Source: Dryas octopetala (Eukaryota > Streptophyta > Magnoliopsida > Rosales > Rosaceae). From it: DNA of 64,000 nt. A program made the position numbers and the translations under genes. Numbering within the stretch: position 1 is the stretch's first letter; every line of letters begins with the position of its first letter. The notes below the pieces were generated by a model. That model worked only from the letters and a program-made list of their open reading frames with translations, was not told the origin of the DNA and did not search any database. Of this stretch, positions 1 through 10,222 are shown piece after piece. The stretch lies in contig OY992832.1 in assembly GCA_963921425.1 (NCBI GenBank), positions 21,612,835 through 21,676,834 of the forward strand, written 5' to 3'.

Positions 1-549
1 GTCTTTTATCTCTATTTCTTGAGCTTGGTTTCCACTCCCGCCATGGCCTCTACTTCGTCCAACCATGGTGCAGATGAAGTTTTTGAAGGCTCTGTTACTA
101 AGCTGTTGCAGAATATATAGTGCAGCATGAAAAAAAATTCCATCCAAGTTTTTCCAGGAAAATAAAAGAAATGGGGGGGCCCTCAAGAAGAACTCTATAT
201 TTGATTGTATATTCTCAGCCGAAAAAACTAATACAGAGACTTGTACAAGATACTTAGAATGGCTCGTGTAGTTTTACAGCCCACACTTTGTTGGATACTG
301 TAAAATAAACATGACTTGATCAGAGATCAATCAACAGAGATAAACTACTGGTATAACTTCCATAAATTAACTTGAACCAATCAACTAAACAGGCATCAGG
401 GTCCGAATACTACGTCACTTCAATCTTCAGATTATCTTGAAGATGCTTATACATAGAGGATATAATACAGGTACTCGAGAAGGTACACTGATTTTGTAAC
501 TCTGGGAAGCATCCAACTCTGCTTGGAAAGGCTTATTCGAATTGCTTTG
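1..549. other. No recognisable gene
   Basis: A short open stretch begins with an ATG at 43 and reads 25 codons to a stop near 120, but I do not recognise it. The rest is AT-rich. A 22-bp direct duplication (GCTTATTCGAATTGCTTTGAGG) lies at about 531-552 and 579-600, at the edge of the LRR relic that follows. Confidence 0.4.
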
Positions 550-890
550 AGGCTGTGTTTGTCCCTCTTGACCATTTTTGCTTATTCGAATTGCTTTGAG
601 GGACTTGCATGAGTAAAGGCTTATTGGAAAGGTACCACTGAAGTGATTCTTCACAAGATCAAGTTTACTAAGCCTACAAGTTTTGAGAAATTAAGCCCAG
701 AGATATCTCCTTCCAAATGAAAGGTTGTTCAATTCATCAAAGATAGGGACAGAGAACCTTCGAGATTGTTGAAATGAAGGAGCAAGAGTTTCAACTTAGA
801 GAGCTTCCCAAATGGAAAGGGAGCACACCACTCAATTGCATATTATGAAGATGATGACACAACTTCTCTATCTTATATATGATGAAAGGC
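550..890 (-). pseudogene. Relic of an LRR receptor-like protein
   Basis: Read on the minus strand, successive pieces in shifting frames resemble extracellular leucine-rich repeats: KLKLLLLHFNNLEGSL, then GDISGLNFSKLVGLVNL, then KNHFSGTFPISLYSCKSLKA. This wording is typical of the repeat block of plant PSKR/PSYR1-type receptors and related receptor-like proteins. At least two frameshifts and in-frame stops separate the pieces, and no signal peptide, membrane segment or kinase lies nearby, so this is a short decayed fragment. The PSYR1-like assignment comes from remembered family wording and is an inference; LRR origin is clear. Confidence 0.65.
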
Positions 891-1084
891 AGCCGATAAA
901 TCTGTTATAAGTTTTTTATTTTTACTTTAGTCTTGTTTTTATTTTGCCTTTAATTTTTATTTTTTTATTTTATGTTATTTTTCTGTAATTTTGGAGGTAA
1001 GAAATTTAGGTTTGGTTTTGGTTAATGTTTGTTTCTGTGTTTACAGTCAAATCTGTCATTCTCATCTTTTGTGTTTCATGTTAG

Positions 1085-1545
1085 GGATATGCGGTTTTGG
1101 AAACTCGTATATGTAGTCCTAAACTCCTACCTTCAGAAGCTAGCCAGGATGTCAAGCAGCGACTTATTAATTTTGTACAATCATTCTCAACAGTGCTGCC
1201 ATTTGCCTATTATTTGTCAAGGTGAGCGTAGTGCTGCTAGTGTTGTCTTTAAGAAATTTGTTTCATCATTCTGTTGGTCAACTACTATATTGGCCTGTGA
1301 TGAATCAAATTTTGATATTTTTTTTCTTTTAGAAGTAGTCAAGTGACTTGTTATACTTGTTAAAAGTAATTTGAACACTGAGAATGACCCAAATGTTTGG
1401 TTTCAATAAGTTAATTTCTTTTGTTGGCACATTTTTTTTTTTGGTGCTATAGTCTATTTTTCTTTTTGGAATTCATTGGTTCTATTATAATTTTTTCAAT
1501 GCGGAGACAAGTGAACCAAGTGATACAAGAAATGTATTTTTTTGT
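1085..1545 (+). pseudogene. Relic of MscS-like channel (MSL2/MSL3 type)
   Basis: An exon-like block at 1085-1221 is preceded by TTAG and followed by GTGAGC. It encodes a stretch containing LLPSEASQDVKQRLINFVQS and ending FAYYLSR, which matches the plastid-targeted plant MscS-like channels MSL2/MSL3 just before the pore region. About 260 bp downstream (around 1505-1540) a second piece encodes ETSEPSDTRNV, which follows in the same family after QKFFM, but here it is out of frame with its upstream residues. No further exons are visible before the WNK gene. Two collinear exons with plausible splice sites argue for a fragment of a once intron-bearing gene copy, not a retrocopy. Confidence 0.6.
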
Positions 1546-2119
1546 TACTTTTTTCAGTAGACAGTTATCCTTTAATTCCTTGTCATGTTTTTTCACTTTT
1601 TTTTGTTGTCAGGTTTTATCACTGTGAATGCATTTTTTTGTCTTTATACTTGTGCTAGGAAAATGAACTTCCTTTTCTTTTTTTTTTAGCAACACTAAGA
1701 ATGTAACGCTATCATAGCTCATGAAAATAAATTTAAGATGACCAATCTTGATAAATTGTACCTCATCTAGATTAGCTTATTTACTACCTCTTTCCAATCA
1801 AGTTTCTGTTATTGTAGGTCGTCTAGCCACCATGGATAGAGTGTTAAATATTTTCTCCAAATGCCAATCCCCTTTGTGTTTCTGTGAACATGGTCCCTCA
1901 AACGCATGCTCATTTATTCTTTAATTGTTCTTTCAGTGGTGGAATTTGGAGACAACTAATGAATAGAAGTGGCTCAACTTGGTGTTGGATTATTGAAAAT
2001 GCCTCAATATCCTGGAAACTGGAAAGGCAGGCAGGTTCCCAAAGTCATTAAGAGGCATTTTCTTGTGGCTGCAGTTTATTTTAAGACGACCAATCTTGCT
2101 GGTCGTGAGGTACAGATCT

Positions 2120-2450
2120 TTATTCCCCTGATATTGTAATTTGGAACAGCTGCAGTTTCTTGATTATAGAAAATTCTGGACCATCTACATCAATCTCTCT
2201 TATTTCCACACTAGCATTCTGACTCTGTAAAAATTCAACAGCTTTCACATGCTCAAGCATTCTATCTATCACTCGGGTAACATCTGGTACAAGGGAACAT
2301 ATATCCTCTACATCCCTGTCAGTTTGTAGAAGAGTTAAAGCACCATTCATTGGGGCCAACATCACCTTATACCAATATCTAATTATCCCACTATAACACA
2401 AACTTTTGACCATGTCATCCATTTCAAGCATGGACAATTTGTCTTTGTCA
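2120..2450 (-). pseudogene. MULE transposase N-terminal PB1-like fragment
   Basis: The minus-strand frame starts just after a stop and reads FCDKDKLSMLEMDDMVKSL, then GIIRYWYKVM, then LLQTDRDVEDICSLVPD. This is the layout of the PB1-like N-terminal domain found in plant MuDR/Mutator-like transposases (a D-x-S-M-x-E-x-x-D-M block, then a YWY block, then LLxTDRDVxxMC). No MULE catalytic domain or zinc finger follows downstream; the WNK gene lies upstream at about 3 kb. It is a stranded transposase fragment. Confidence 0.6.
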
Positions 2451-2995
2451 CAAAAATCAAACCAAGTGATATGGCCCCCAGTTTATGAGTTTGCAGTCAT
2501 TAAACCCCCATCATATAACCTTATCAAAAATAGGTTTGGATCATCTGCAAGTAGGAATGACTGCAAATAGGCTGGCTACTCAAAATTTTCACAGCAAGTT
2601 AATGCACTTTAACCAAAATTGTCATATGTAATATAAACTGTTTCATGTGTAATGTGTATTCCCAACATGCTTTTTCAAAGTAATTTTACACATGACAAAT
2701 AAACAAAATCATATATATTTTTTAAATACTGGGTGTAGACTAGTGATCAAAAGACATTTCCCTTTAATATAACACTGCTCAAAAGGTAAACCAAAATTTT
2801 TGCTTCATTATTTTTCTTTAGGTACAGCCGTACAGGCAGAATATTTTTCTTTAGTCTTTACTTTATGTTTATGGCCGACTTCCTTTTGCAGCATAAGAGT
2901 AACTTCGATATAACATTTCCAAATGAATGTCATACATTGGGAAAAAAAATGAAAATAAAAAGAACAGCCTAGAAAAACTAAAGTATTATAGTACA

Positions 2996-4666
2996 TCAAT
3001 TGACGGCTATTGTCTCTTGTGCTATCCACCTCTTCTTTGCACTTTGTATTGCTTCTTCCCTCATCCTAAAGAGTTCACGAAACGGTTGATTAAACTGCAT
3101 ATCAATGGCATCCAGCTCCAATTTTAGCTCACCATACTCATGTTTGCCCCCTAGAGACAACTCGGACAAGGAACAAATGCTTGACAAGCTAAAAGTTTTC
3201 GATATGCCAGGGCATGAATCAATATATGAGGTACGAGAGTTGACTGCTGAGTCATTCATGATGACAGAATCACCAGAATTTGCTTCATAACTCTTCAACT
3301 TAAGCCCACCACGGACCATACAATGTGGACTTGAACTGTAAACATCAGAACCAACTTGGTCTTTCACATACGCCAACTGTGCCTCGGAGGATAAGGTTAC
3401 ATCATGTTCAAGTATAGGATAATCCTGGCATGAACTATTTGCTCCAGATGATGAACTTCTGAATGAAGGTTTCCAGCTGGGTACAAGCTTCACAATCAAG
3501 TTATCAATTAACTCAGCTATGACAGAGGCATCTTCATTTGAAAGATCAAGCTCCTCAACCATCTCCCCAGTAATTGAAATTGCAGTATCAGAATCAAGAT
3601 AGAACTCAAACTGGATATTCCTCGCACCCCGACCACATGGATCAGTAATGCGCAAAGTTAAAAAGATGGTATCATCAGCAATTTTCTCTGCTCTTAAAGT
3701 GAATTCATTATTCTCAGTGAACCTCTGTAACTGCATAGTTGAAGAGTTAGATGTTACATTGCCACTTGTTGTACAAGAACGAGCTTCAGGCTGTGGCAAG
3801 TTCACTGATTTGGGCAATCTGGATGGATCACAACTGAGCTCAGTTGCAAGGAATGGATCTTTCAAAAGCTCAATTGCAGGCAATCTCATAGGTGCTGGAA
3901 CTAGACACTTTTCTATGAACTGCTTGAGTTGAGGATTGCTCACTTTACTGAGTGAAGCAGGCTTTATACCAGAGGTAACTTTCTTATAAATTTGTGCTGA
4001 ATTTTTACATTCACTGTAAGGGTATTCACAGGTCACCATTTCTAACATGCACATGCCAAAAGAATAAATGTCAACTAATTCATTATACTCCTCTTCATAA
4101 AGCTCTAGAGCCATGAATTCCAGAGTGCCAATCACACTGTGGGCAGTAGGTTGCTGCATGACTATTGCCAATCCAAGATCTCCAATTTTAACTTCTCCAT
4201 TATTTCCATTGACAAATATGTTGTCACATTTCAAATCTCTATGAACGATTGGAGGATTGTGAGAATGCAGATAGTGTAAGCCTCGAAGAATCTGCCTTGC
4301 CCAGTTCTTGATGGCCTTGAGCTCAACGTTTTTATGCTTCCTCCGATACTGCCTCAAACTCCCAGAAGTGAATAACTCTGTTATCATGTTGAAAGTCTTG
4401 TTCTTATCATCCACCCAAGAGTTAAACAAGTTGATAATATTTTCATGTTTTAGTGACTTGAGCAGATGAATCTCCGAGTACAATCTTTGAAGCTGTTCCG
4501 GGGACTGCAATACCTCCTCAATATTCACTTGGCTCCAGGCTACTTCTATTCCATCTTCTTCATCAAATGCCTTATATACAGTCTTGAATGCTCCCCTCCC
4601 CAAGATTTCATCATACCGCAAGTATCTCCCAGTTGGATCCTCCTCCACAACCTCACCATAACCCAT
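2996..4666 (-). CDS. WNK (with-no-lysine) serine/threonine kinase, intronless
   Basis: One uninterrupted 556-codon frame. The ATG at 4666 is the first in-frame ATG; upstream in-frame codons begin only with GTG. Domains: kinase domain from about residue 15. The glycine loop [10 protein letters not shown] (22-31) carries the WNK catalytic lysine in the loop, while strand 3 has VAWSQV without lysine, the WNK hallmark. The catalytic loop HRDLKCDN (142-149) and WNK-type DLG (163-165) are intact. An OSR1-C-like region ([20 protein letters not shown]) and a C-terminal helix ([19 protein letters not shown]) follow. Length and layout match plant WNK4/WNK5-type proteins. Odd points: the segment normally TPEFMAPE reads TLEFMALE, losing two prolines including that of the APE motif, and no introns are present although plant WNK genes are usually multi-exon. 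Probably a retrocopy; whether it is active is open. Confidence 0.9.
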   Translation of the reverse strand: MGYGEVVEEDPTGRYLRYDEILGRGAFKTVYKAFDEEDGIEVAWSQVNIEEVLQSPEQLQRLYSEIHLLKSLKHENIINLFNSWVDDKNKTFNMITELFTSGSLRQYRRKHKNVELKAIKNWARQILRGLHYLHSHNPPIVHRDLKCDNIFVNGNNGEVKIGDLGLAIVMQQPTAHSVIGTLEFMALELYEEEYNELVDIYSFGMCMLEMVTCEYPYSECKNSAQIYKKVTSGIKPASLSKVSNPQLKQFIEKCLVPAPMRLPAIELLKDPFLATELSCDPSRLPKSVNLPQPEARSCTTSGNVTSNSSTMQLQRFTENNEFTLRAEKIADDTIFLTLRITDPCGRGARNIQFEFYLDSDTAISITGEMVEELDLSNEDASVIAELIDNLIVKLVPSWKPSFRSSSSGANSSCQDYPILEHDVTLSSEAQLAYVKDQVGSDVYSSSPHCMVRGGLKLKSYEANSGDSVIMNDSAVNSRTSYIDSCPGISKTFSLSSICSLSELSLGGKHEYGELKLELDAIDMQFNQPFRELFRMREEAIQSAKKRWIAQETIAVN

Positions 4667-4880
4667 CAAACCAGAACAGTAATCATACCCAAAACGACCA
4701 AAGAAACAATTTTTTGTTTCTTCAGAGAGCGAAAACACGAAAACGATTTCTCAAAGGAGCTTGATTTAAACCCCAACCGGAACAAGGTTAAGAAGACGAC
4801 GCTGTTCAGAGAATGCCTCGCAAGCCACGGAGTACGAATCCAATGCCGATCGAAGACGAAACCGGCAGCCGATAAACCAC

Positions 4881-5250
4881 ATGTCGGACGACCCCAATTC
4901 CATGCCACCCGAATTCCGGTTCGCGACGGAGCTCCACATAATCGAACCTAACTCAGACTCAGCCATGGCTCTATCTGCATCTTTTGGGTCGCCAAAATCG
5001 GAAATTTACAGCTCGAAAACGTCGATGCCAAACCTAATTGGGGAGAATTCGATTCACAACCCAAAATCCCTAATTGCGGAGACGGCAGCGACAGAGAGAT
5101 TGGAGGTGGAACCCTGGGGATTGGGACTGAAGGAGAAGTATGAATTACTTTGGAGTCATTGTAGACTTTAAAAGAATTGCAGGCGGTCATCACATCCTTC
5201 TCGGCCCTGGAAATCTCTTTCTTAATTTGCAAGTAATGTTTTGCCGCCAT
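4881..5250. other. Unassigned open frames on both strands, GC-richer than surroundings
   Basis: The plus strand has an ATG-started 96-codon frame (MSDDPNSMPPEFRFATELHI...). The minus strand has a 100-codon frame (MAAKHYLQIKKEISRAEKDV...). Both cover the 5' flank of the WNK gene. I recognise neither. The minus frame starts like a helical protein but turns proline-rich, and the plus frame has no known motif. The base composition resembles a gene 5' end, so this could be a first exon and promoter captured from elsewhere. Most of it recurs about 890 bp downstream. Confidence 0.3.
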
Positions 5251-6400
5251 TTAATGAAGCATTATTTTTTAATAAAAAAATGAAGCATTATTCTCAGGTC
5301 CAAAGAAAAAAAAGGTATGATTTTTTCTTAATTAGCATTTCAACTCTTTGAGAGTTTGAGTTAATTGATCCAATAATTTATATCTATCTATCTATCTTTA
5401 CTATTATAAAGGCAAAAGAAGAATTTGGTGTTACAAGTTTCACAAAAAATGAGATTACCTAAATTACCCTTCATTCAACTAACAATATCATAAAAAAAAA
5501 AAAACCAATAAATAAAGACACAGTTATAAAATATAAACATTAAAATAAAATTTAAAAAGTAAAAAGAAAAACAGCTCACTACCTTCAAACATAACAATAT
5601 AAAACTAATAACATAATACAAAAAGAAAAAACACATAGTAAAAATGTCAATTGACATGTGTGAAGCACGTGCCAAGAGGCTAGTATATGAAGGGGAGAAA
5701 GGTCAAACATTCAATAACTCCAAAACTACACCCTTCTTAAAAATAGAGTTACAAGATGCAATTTAATAAAGTAAGGGTATAATAGTGAAACCCAAGAAAG
5801 AATTTATCAAGCCAACTTAAAGAAAAAAAAAAAAAAACCATAAAACACGTTTAGCGTTTAACATGTGTCTCATATTCATCGCCAAAATCGGAAATTTACA
5901 GCTCGAAAACGTCGAAGCCAAACCTAATTGGGGAGAATTCGATTCACAACCCAAAATCCCTAATTGCAGAGACGGCAGCGACAGAGAGATTGGAGGTGGA
6001 ACCCTAGGGATTGAGACTGAAGGAGAAGTATGAATTACTTTGGAGTCATTGTAGACTTTAAAAGAATTGCAGGCGGTCATCACATCCTTCTCGGCCCTGG
6101 AAATCTCTTTCTTAATTTGCAAGTAATGTTTTGCCGCCATTTAATGAACCATTATTTTTTAATAAAAAAATGAAGCATTATTCTTAGGTCCAAATAAAAA
6201 AAAGGTATGATTTTCTTAATTAGCTTTTCTTTTAACTCTTTGAGTTAATTGATCCAATAATCTATCTATAAATTTAAATGGAGAAGGGAGAGTAAGGTTA
6301 AACATTTAGAAATCCAAAGATGCCTTTTATTAACAAATATAATCGAGCACAACAATTTAATATGTTAAGGGTAAACAAGTAAAATCAACATAGATTAGTA
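4988..6400. repeat. Tandem direct duplication, one copy interrupted
   Basis: Copy 1 (about 4988-5800) and copy 2 (about 5879-6400) share a nearly identical ~390-bp block beginning TCGCCAAAATCGG and ending near TTAATTGATCCAATAAT. A more diverged tail starts near GGAGAAAGGTCAAAC in copy 1 and GGAGAGTAAGGTTAAAC in copy 2. Copy 1 has an extra ~290 bp between block and tail. Point differences include single substitutions such as GTCGATGCC versus GTCGAAGCC. A coding frame starting MAAKHYLQIKKEISRAEK is open in both copies. Confidence 0.85.
5390..5682 (+). mobile_element. Candidate small Helitron-like insertion
   Basis: This segment is present in copy 1 of the tandem duplication and absent from copy 2. 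It starts at or near TCTATCTATC...TACTATTATAAAGG, reminiscent of Helitron 5' ends, and finishes GAGGCTAG before T. CTAG satisfies the CTRR rule, and an imperfect hairpin (GACATGTG ... CACGTGCC) sits just upstream. There are no inverted ends or target duplication. The 5' edge lies in a TATC repeat and cannot be fixed exactly. Confidence 0.4.
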
Positions 6401-6524
6401 AACAAAAATAAATAACAGATAAGAAAAGAAAAAAAGAAGGTGGATGAAAATAAGTCTTCCAACTGAAAATGGGGGAGAAAGAGCGTTGTAGTTACTCAAC
6501 TTCTAAATCTCCATATTTTGAGAT

Positions 6525-6720
6525 GGGTGTCGCTATCTGGATTTAATTTTTTTTATCAGTAACTCCAATACACTTTTTACAACTAAATAAAAATTTATTA
6601 ATATATCCAACAAATTTTTCCAAATTATCCTTACTAAAACTCAACACCACATCTCACCTATTACTCTATGTACCCAACAAAAACCCCACATCTCACCACT
6701 CTTTGTAATGATTCATACTT
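6525..6720 (-). mobile_element. One-ended remnant of the element family seen at 62212-63154
   Basis: From GGGTGTCGCTATCTGGAT onward the sequence follows the reverse complement of the right end of the 62.2-kb element (GGGTGACGCTATTCGGAT): both continue through AAATTTATTAATATA, AAACTCAACAC and ACATCTCAC. The other terminus is not found before the MLP gene, so this copy is truncated or rearranged. Confidence 0.6.
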
Positions 6721-7107
6721 GACCATAATATTAATAGCTTGAAATGATTCATACTAAGAAGATAAAGACAAATATGGTCCATTCGTTAAACCCACTAAAA
6801 CTCCAATAACCCATAGCACATAAGACAGATAAGAAAACAGAGAAAGATTAATTATGAGAGTAGAGATCGAGAAGCAGGCATGGAAGAAGATGAAAGACAG
6901 CCGGCCTCTAGATTTTTATTTTATGTAGAATTTTGTACTCTTCCTTAAACGTGCTTTACTTTTTACAATTATATATTAATGGGAAGGAGATTCATACGAG
7001 TCACCATATTCAACATTGGCAGTACTGCATTAGCTTCTTCCTAGTTTGTGAGTTTGTCACTAGGTTATTATTTCAGTTAATTATCTGTTTTAGTTTGGTG
7101 AAAAATT

Positions 7108-8379
7108 ATGTCCAAGTTTGCAATTGGTAAGTTGGAGGTGGATGTTGAAATCAAGGCTCCAGCTCGCAGGTTCCACGAATTCTTCACGCAAACACCATAC
7201 CAAATATGCGATATATCTCCTGAAGAAGTTCAGAGTTGTAAACTACTTGAAGGCGATTGGGGAAAACTGGGTTCTATCATCTACTGGAATTATATGCTAG
7301 GTAAGCCTCTAGGCTCCAGATATTGATGTTTGCAAGGATGATCTATCAATAAAGATGTAAAAAATGAACGATTCGGATCGACACAAAACGGCTCTTGTGA
7401 GCCTTAATAGAGTATACCTCAACTTATTTAAGTTGAGATATACCTCAATAGAAGAAATCTGTATATATATATATATATATATATATTGCATTTTTTGTTT
7501 TCGTGGATTTCTAGTTGCATGGATTGGCAAACAACGTCGATTGCGCAGCATTTTATTTTTAATTGTCGATCGCTTCTTGAAATAAAAAGATATATAGATA
7601 ATTAATAATAATTTATATATATATAGATATATAGAAGACAATAATTTTTCCAACGTGCAGTGTGGTCTAGTGATCTGAATCGTATAAGTTTCATGTACTT
7701 ATTTACAAATTATCTTTGTAAAATAAAAAATTGGAACTCATTTGACTATTTAATTATCATCACAATTATTTTAATATTTATCAGGAAGATTGAATGAGTT
7801 GTTGCTAAACAAATAAACAGTTCCGATCATTAAATTGCATCAAAGATTGGGCCCACATACAATCCCTTTCAACTCTTATAAAAATGAATCACTTTTTTAT
7901 AGTTTCTCAAATATACCTATATTACTATATATAGGTAGAGTCACAATTTGTGTTATTAATGAATCGTGCTCAAGTTGTGTCGAGATCAGTTTTGGAGGAT
8001 ATGATGAGTTGAGACGAACAAGATCTCTGTTAAACTAATTATTCTCATCAAATGATCTAACACGAAAATGAGGCATTTATTAATAAATTGTTGCTTTTGT
8101 GAATTCTCAGATGGGAAAGCCATAGCTGCTAAGGAGTTATTTGAAGCCGTAGACGACGAGAACAATTCGATTACTTTCACTGTCATTGAAGGAGACCCTC
8201 TGGAGTATTACAAGAGCTTCAAGATCAGTTTTCAAGTCACTCCAAAAGGTGAGGGCAGCTTGGTGCACTGGACTATAGAGTATGAAAAGCTGCACGGCGA
8301 TGTTTCAGACCCACATCCCAAGCTTCAGTTGGTAGTTGATCTCTCCAAAGTTATTGATGCTCACCTTACCCGAGCATAA
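7108..8379 (+). CDS. MLP-like protein (Bet v 1/SRPBCC family), two exons
   Basis: Exons 7108-7300 and 8111-8379 join to 153 codons. The intron (AG|GTAAG ... TTCTCAG|AT) splits the Asp codon of the DGK motif in phase 1, the conserved intron position of the Bet v 1 superfamily. Exon 1 reads MSKFAIGKLEVDVEIKAPAR and continues through a HEFF segment to SPEEVQSCKLLEGDWGKLGS; the latter, with KGEGSLVHWTIEYEKL in exon 2, is characteristic of major-latex-protein (MLP) members. The family forms a cytosolic hydrophobic pocket that binds small ligands; the ligand here cannot be told. Length is normal (MLPs are about 150 residues) and there are no disruptions. The 810-bp intron holds a TA microsatellite near 7461-7486. 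Starting at the first ATG gives the usual MLP N-terminus. Confidence 0.92.
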
Positions 8380-8483
8380 ATGGATATATATGGATATGAC
8401 CTCTGTGCTACTACATTAATATTTAATATATTATGTATGGATATGCACGTAATCAAAGACCGGGGCTTCTAGATCGTATTGCT

Positions 8484-8849
8484 ATAAGGCAAAACAGTTA
8501 TGAAGTAAAATAATTGTGAAATAAAGTCAGCTGTAAAATAAAGCAGTTGAGTGTTTAGTAAATTATGTTTTCAAAAGTGCTGTGAGTACAAAAGTATCAA
8601 AATATTTGGTAAATATTAATGTAAAAGTGTTGTGGTTGTGTATAATTATTAAAATTATTGTTGTGATTCACTGTAGTTTTCAAAAGCATATAAAAACCTG
8701 CTTTCTGTTTTTACTGTGGGGAGTTGAGAATTGTAGGGAAAAACAATTTTTAATTTTTTTTTATCAAACATCAAAACTATTGTAGGTGATTGAAAATTAT
8801 CATCCACAACAGCTTTTGGATCCTCCACTGCAATCTCAAACGGGGCCTT
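8484..8849. mobile_element. MITE, family 1, internally deleted copy
   Basis: The ends are TAAGGC and, in reverse complement, TAAGGCCCCGTTTGAGATTG. The same sequence appears at 63372-64000 in opposite orientation: GTGTTTAGTAAATTATGTTT, GTGCTGTGAGT and ATCCACAACAGCTTTTGGAT all have counterparts. Relative to that copy, about 230 bp of the middle is missing. It lies about 100 bp past the MLP stop codon, so it may sit in or next to that gene's 3' UTR. Confidence 0.75.
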
Positions 8850-9104
8850 AGTCTAAGATTACATATTCAATAAGACCCGTTGTAAGATTAGAAATTGGTT
8901 TTAGTTGTTTTACTATTGTCCATATCAGCATCCATATTACAGCTCATATTTATTTGATTTTTAATACTTTTATTAATTTATTTGTTCCCAAAATACTCTC
9001 GTCATTAAATATTTGATTTTTTATATTCCATATTTGTAGGAGTCAATTTAGGATTGATTATACTGATAGACTCCTCTAATGATGCAACATAATTATACGA
9101 GTTA

Positions 9105-9345
9105 TTTACATATACACCCTCTGAGATTTCAAAATTGTTGCATATAATCCCCTGCAAGAGAAAACAATAAATAAACAAAGAAAAAGATATTTGTATTGAG
9201 GTTGGACCTTACACCTTAAGTAATTTTATTAGGTCATTCCACCCTTAGCATACATTTTTGCATACTTTCTCAGCATTTTTTGTCTCATTATAGGGGTTAT
9301 GTGCAATAGTTTTGAAACCTCAGGGAGTGTATGTGTAATTTTTGA
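9105..9345. repeat. Small fold-back element
   Basis: A left arm (ACATATACACCCTCTGAG, then TTCAAAATTGTTGCATATAA) is answered in inverted orientation by a right arm (TTATGTGCAATAGTTTTGAA, then CCTCAGGGAGTGTATGTG). Arms are about 50 bp with mismatches, around a 130-bp centre. No clear target duplication. Probably an old non-coding MITE. Confidence 0.55.
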
Positions 9346-9439
9346 AACTCCAGGGGTGTATGTAAAAAGACGATAAACTTTAGGAGTGTAAGTATAAATA
9401 CCTAAAAAATCAAAGTATACCAAAACCAAAATTAATGAT

Positions 9440-9840
9440 CAAGAGTGTTGATACACCAATCCGCTCATCCTTATGGTCCTATATTGTGCTAACACGTGTC
9501 TTATTTCCTTGAACACTGGTCCAGGGCTGTCACAGTGTGCTCATGACCGCATCATCCTCCGACCAAGGCATCATCGATTGACCCAACCGCTGTAGTTTCC
9601 TCAGACTGATACGTGGAGGCTAGTACTTTCCAGCCACCTCGGGTCGGTGTTCCTCGTCAGGGCAGGAACCTGACTCTTGATATTTGGTAGCTCTTACTCT
9701 CAGAGATCGAGGAGTTGCTGTACAAATATCTCTGGCATTTCCTACCAACTCCTCATTCCCCTAATTGGTTTGTCAAGGCATTAAATTCCCTAAACCTTGA
9801 CAAGACGTTAGGTGACTTGAGGGTTTGGGGGCATTGTATA
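9440..9840. other. Non-coding segment of unknown origin
   Basis: The GC content is clearly higher than in the flanks and there is no open frame of note. It could be a fragment of an LTR or non-coding retroelement, because similar GC-balanced text is common in plant LTRs, but no paired copy, primer site or terminus is present here. Confidence 0.3.
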
Positions 9841-9844
9841 GAGT

Positions 9845-10222
9845 GGTGCTATTCCAATCACCCTAAATAGCTGAGTTGACCACTTTATTTTAAAATTTCA
9901 ATTTTACCCTTAAAACAAAAAATTTTAATTTTGTTCGTCGGGTCATTCGACAATTATCTACTGAAATATTTGTGGTTATTTGATAGTTATCTCCTGAACA
10001 TTAGTGGATTTTTCGGTGGATAACCATCAAATGGAAATGAAAAAAGCATTCGACATTTATCTGCCGAAATGTTTGTGTTTATTCGACACTTATCTACCAA
10101 ACATTGGTGAATGTTTCGGTAGATAACTACCGAATGAATCTGGATGATTTCATCATGTTTTTGCAGTAAAAGGTAAAATAAGAAAAAGTTGAACAAAATA
10201 TGTTAGGGTGGTCAACTCAACA
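9845..10222. mobile_element. Non-autonomous inverted-repeat element with TTCGG/CCGAA array
   Basis: The left end GAGTGGTGCTATTCCAATCA then GAGTTGACCAC matches the terminal repeat of the element at 47282-47822. The right end (GTGGTCAACTCAACATAT) carries the same inner repeat inverted but lacks the outermost ~20 bp. The centre holds imperfect repeats around TTCGACA-TTATCTACCGAAA, including TTCGGTAGATAACTACCGAA. The right edge abuts the broken UGT gene, so insertion or a later deletion probably removed the rest of that gene. Confidence 0.6.

Noticed and set aside
4666..4738. 24-residue N-terminal extension of the WNK kinase
   Set aside because: It would need a GTG start; the first in-frame ATG at 4666 fits the family better.
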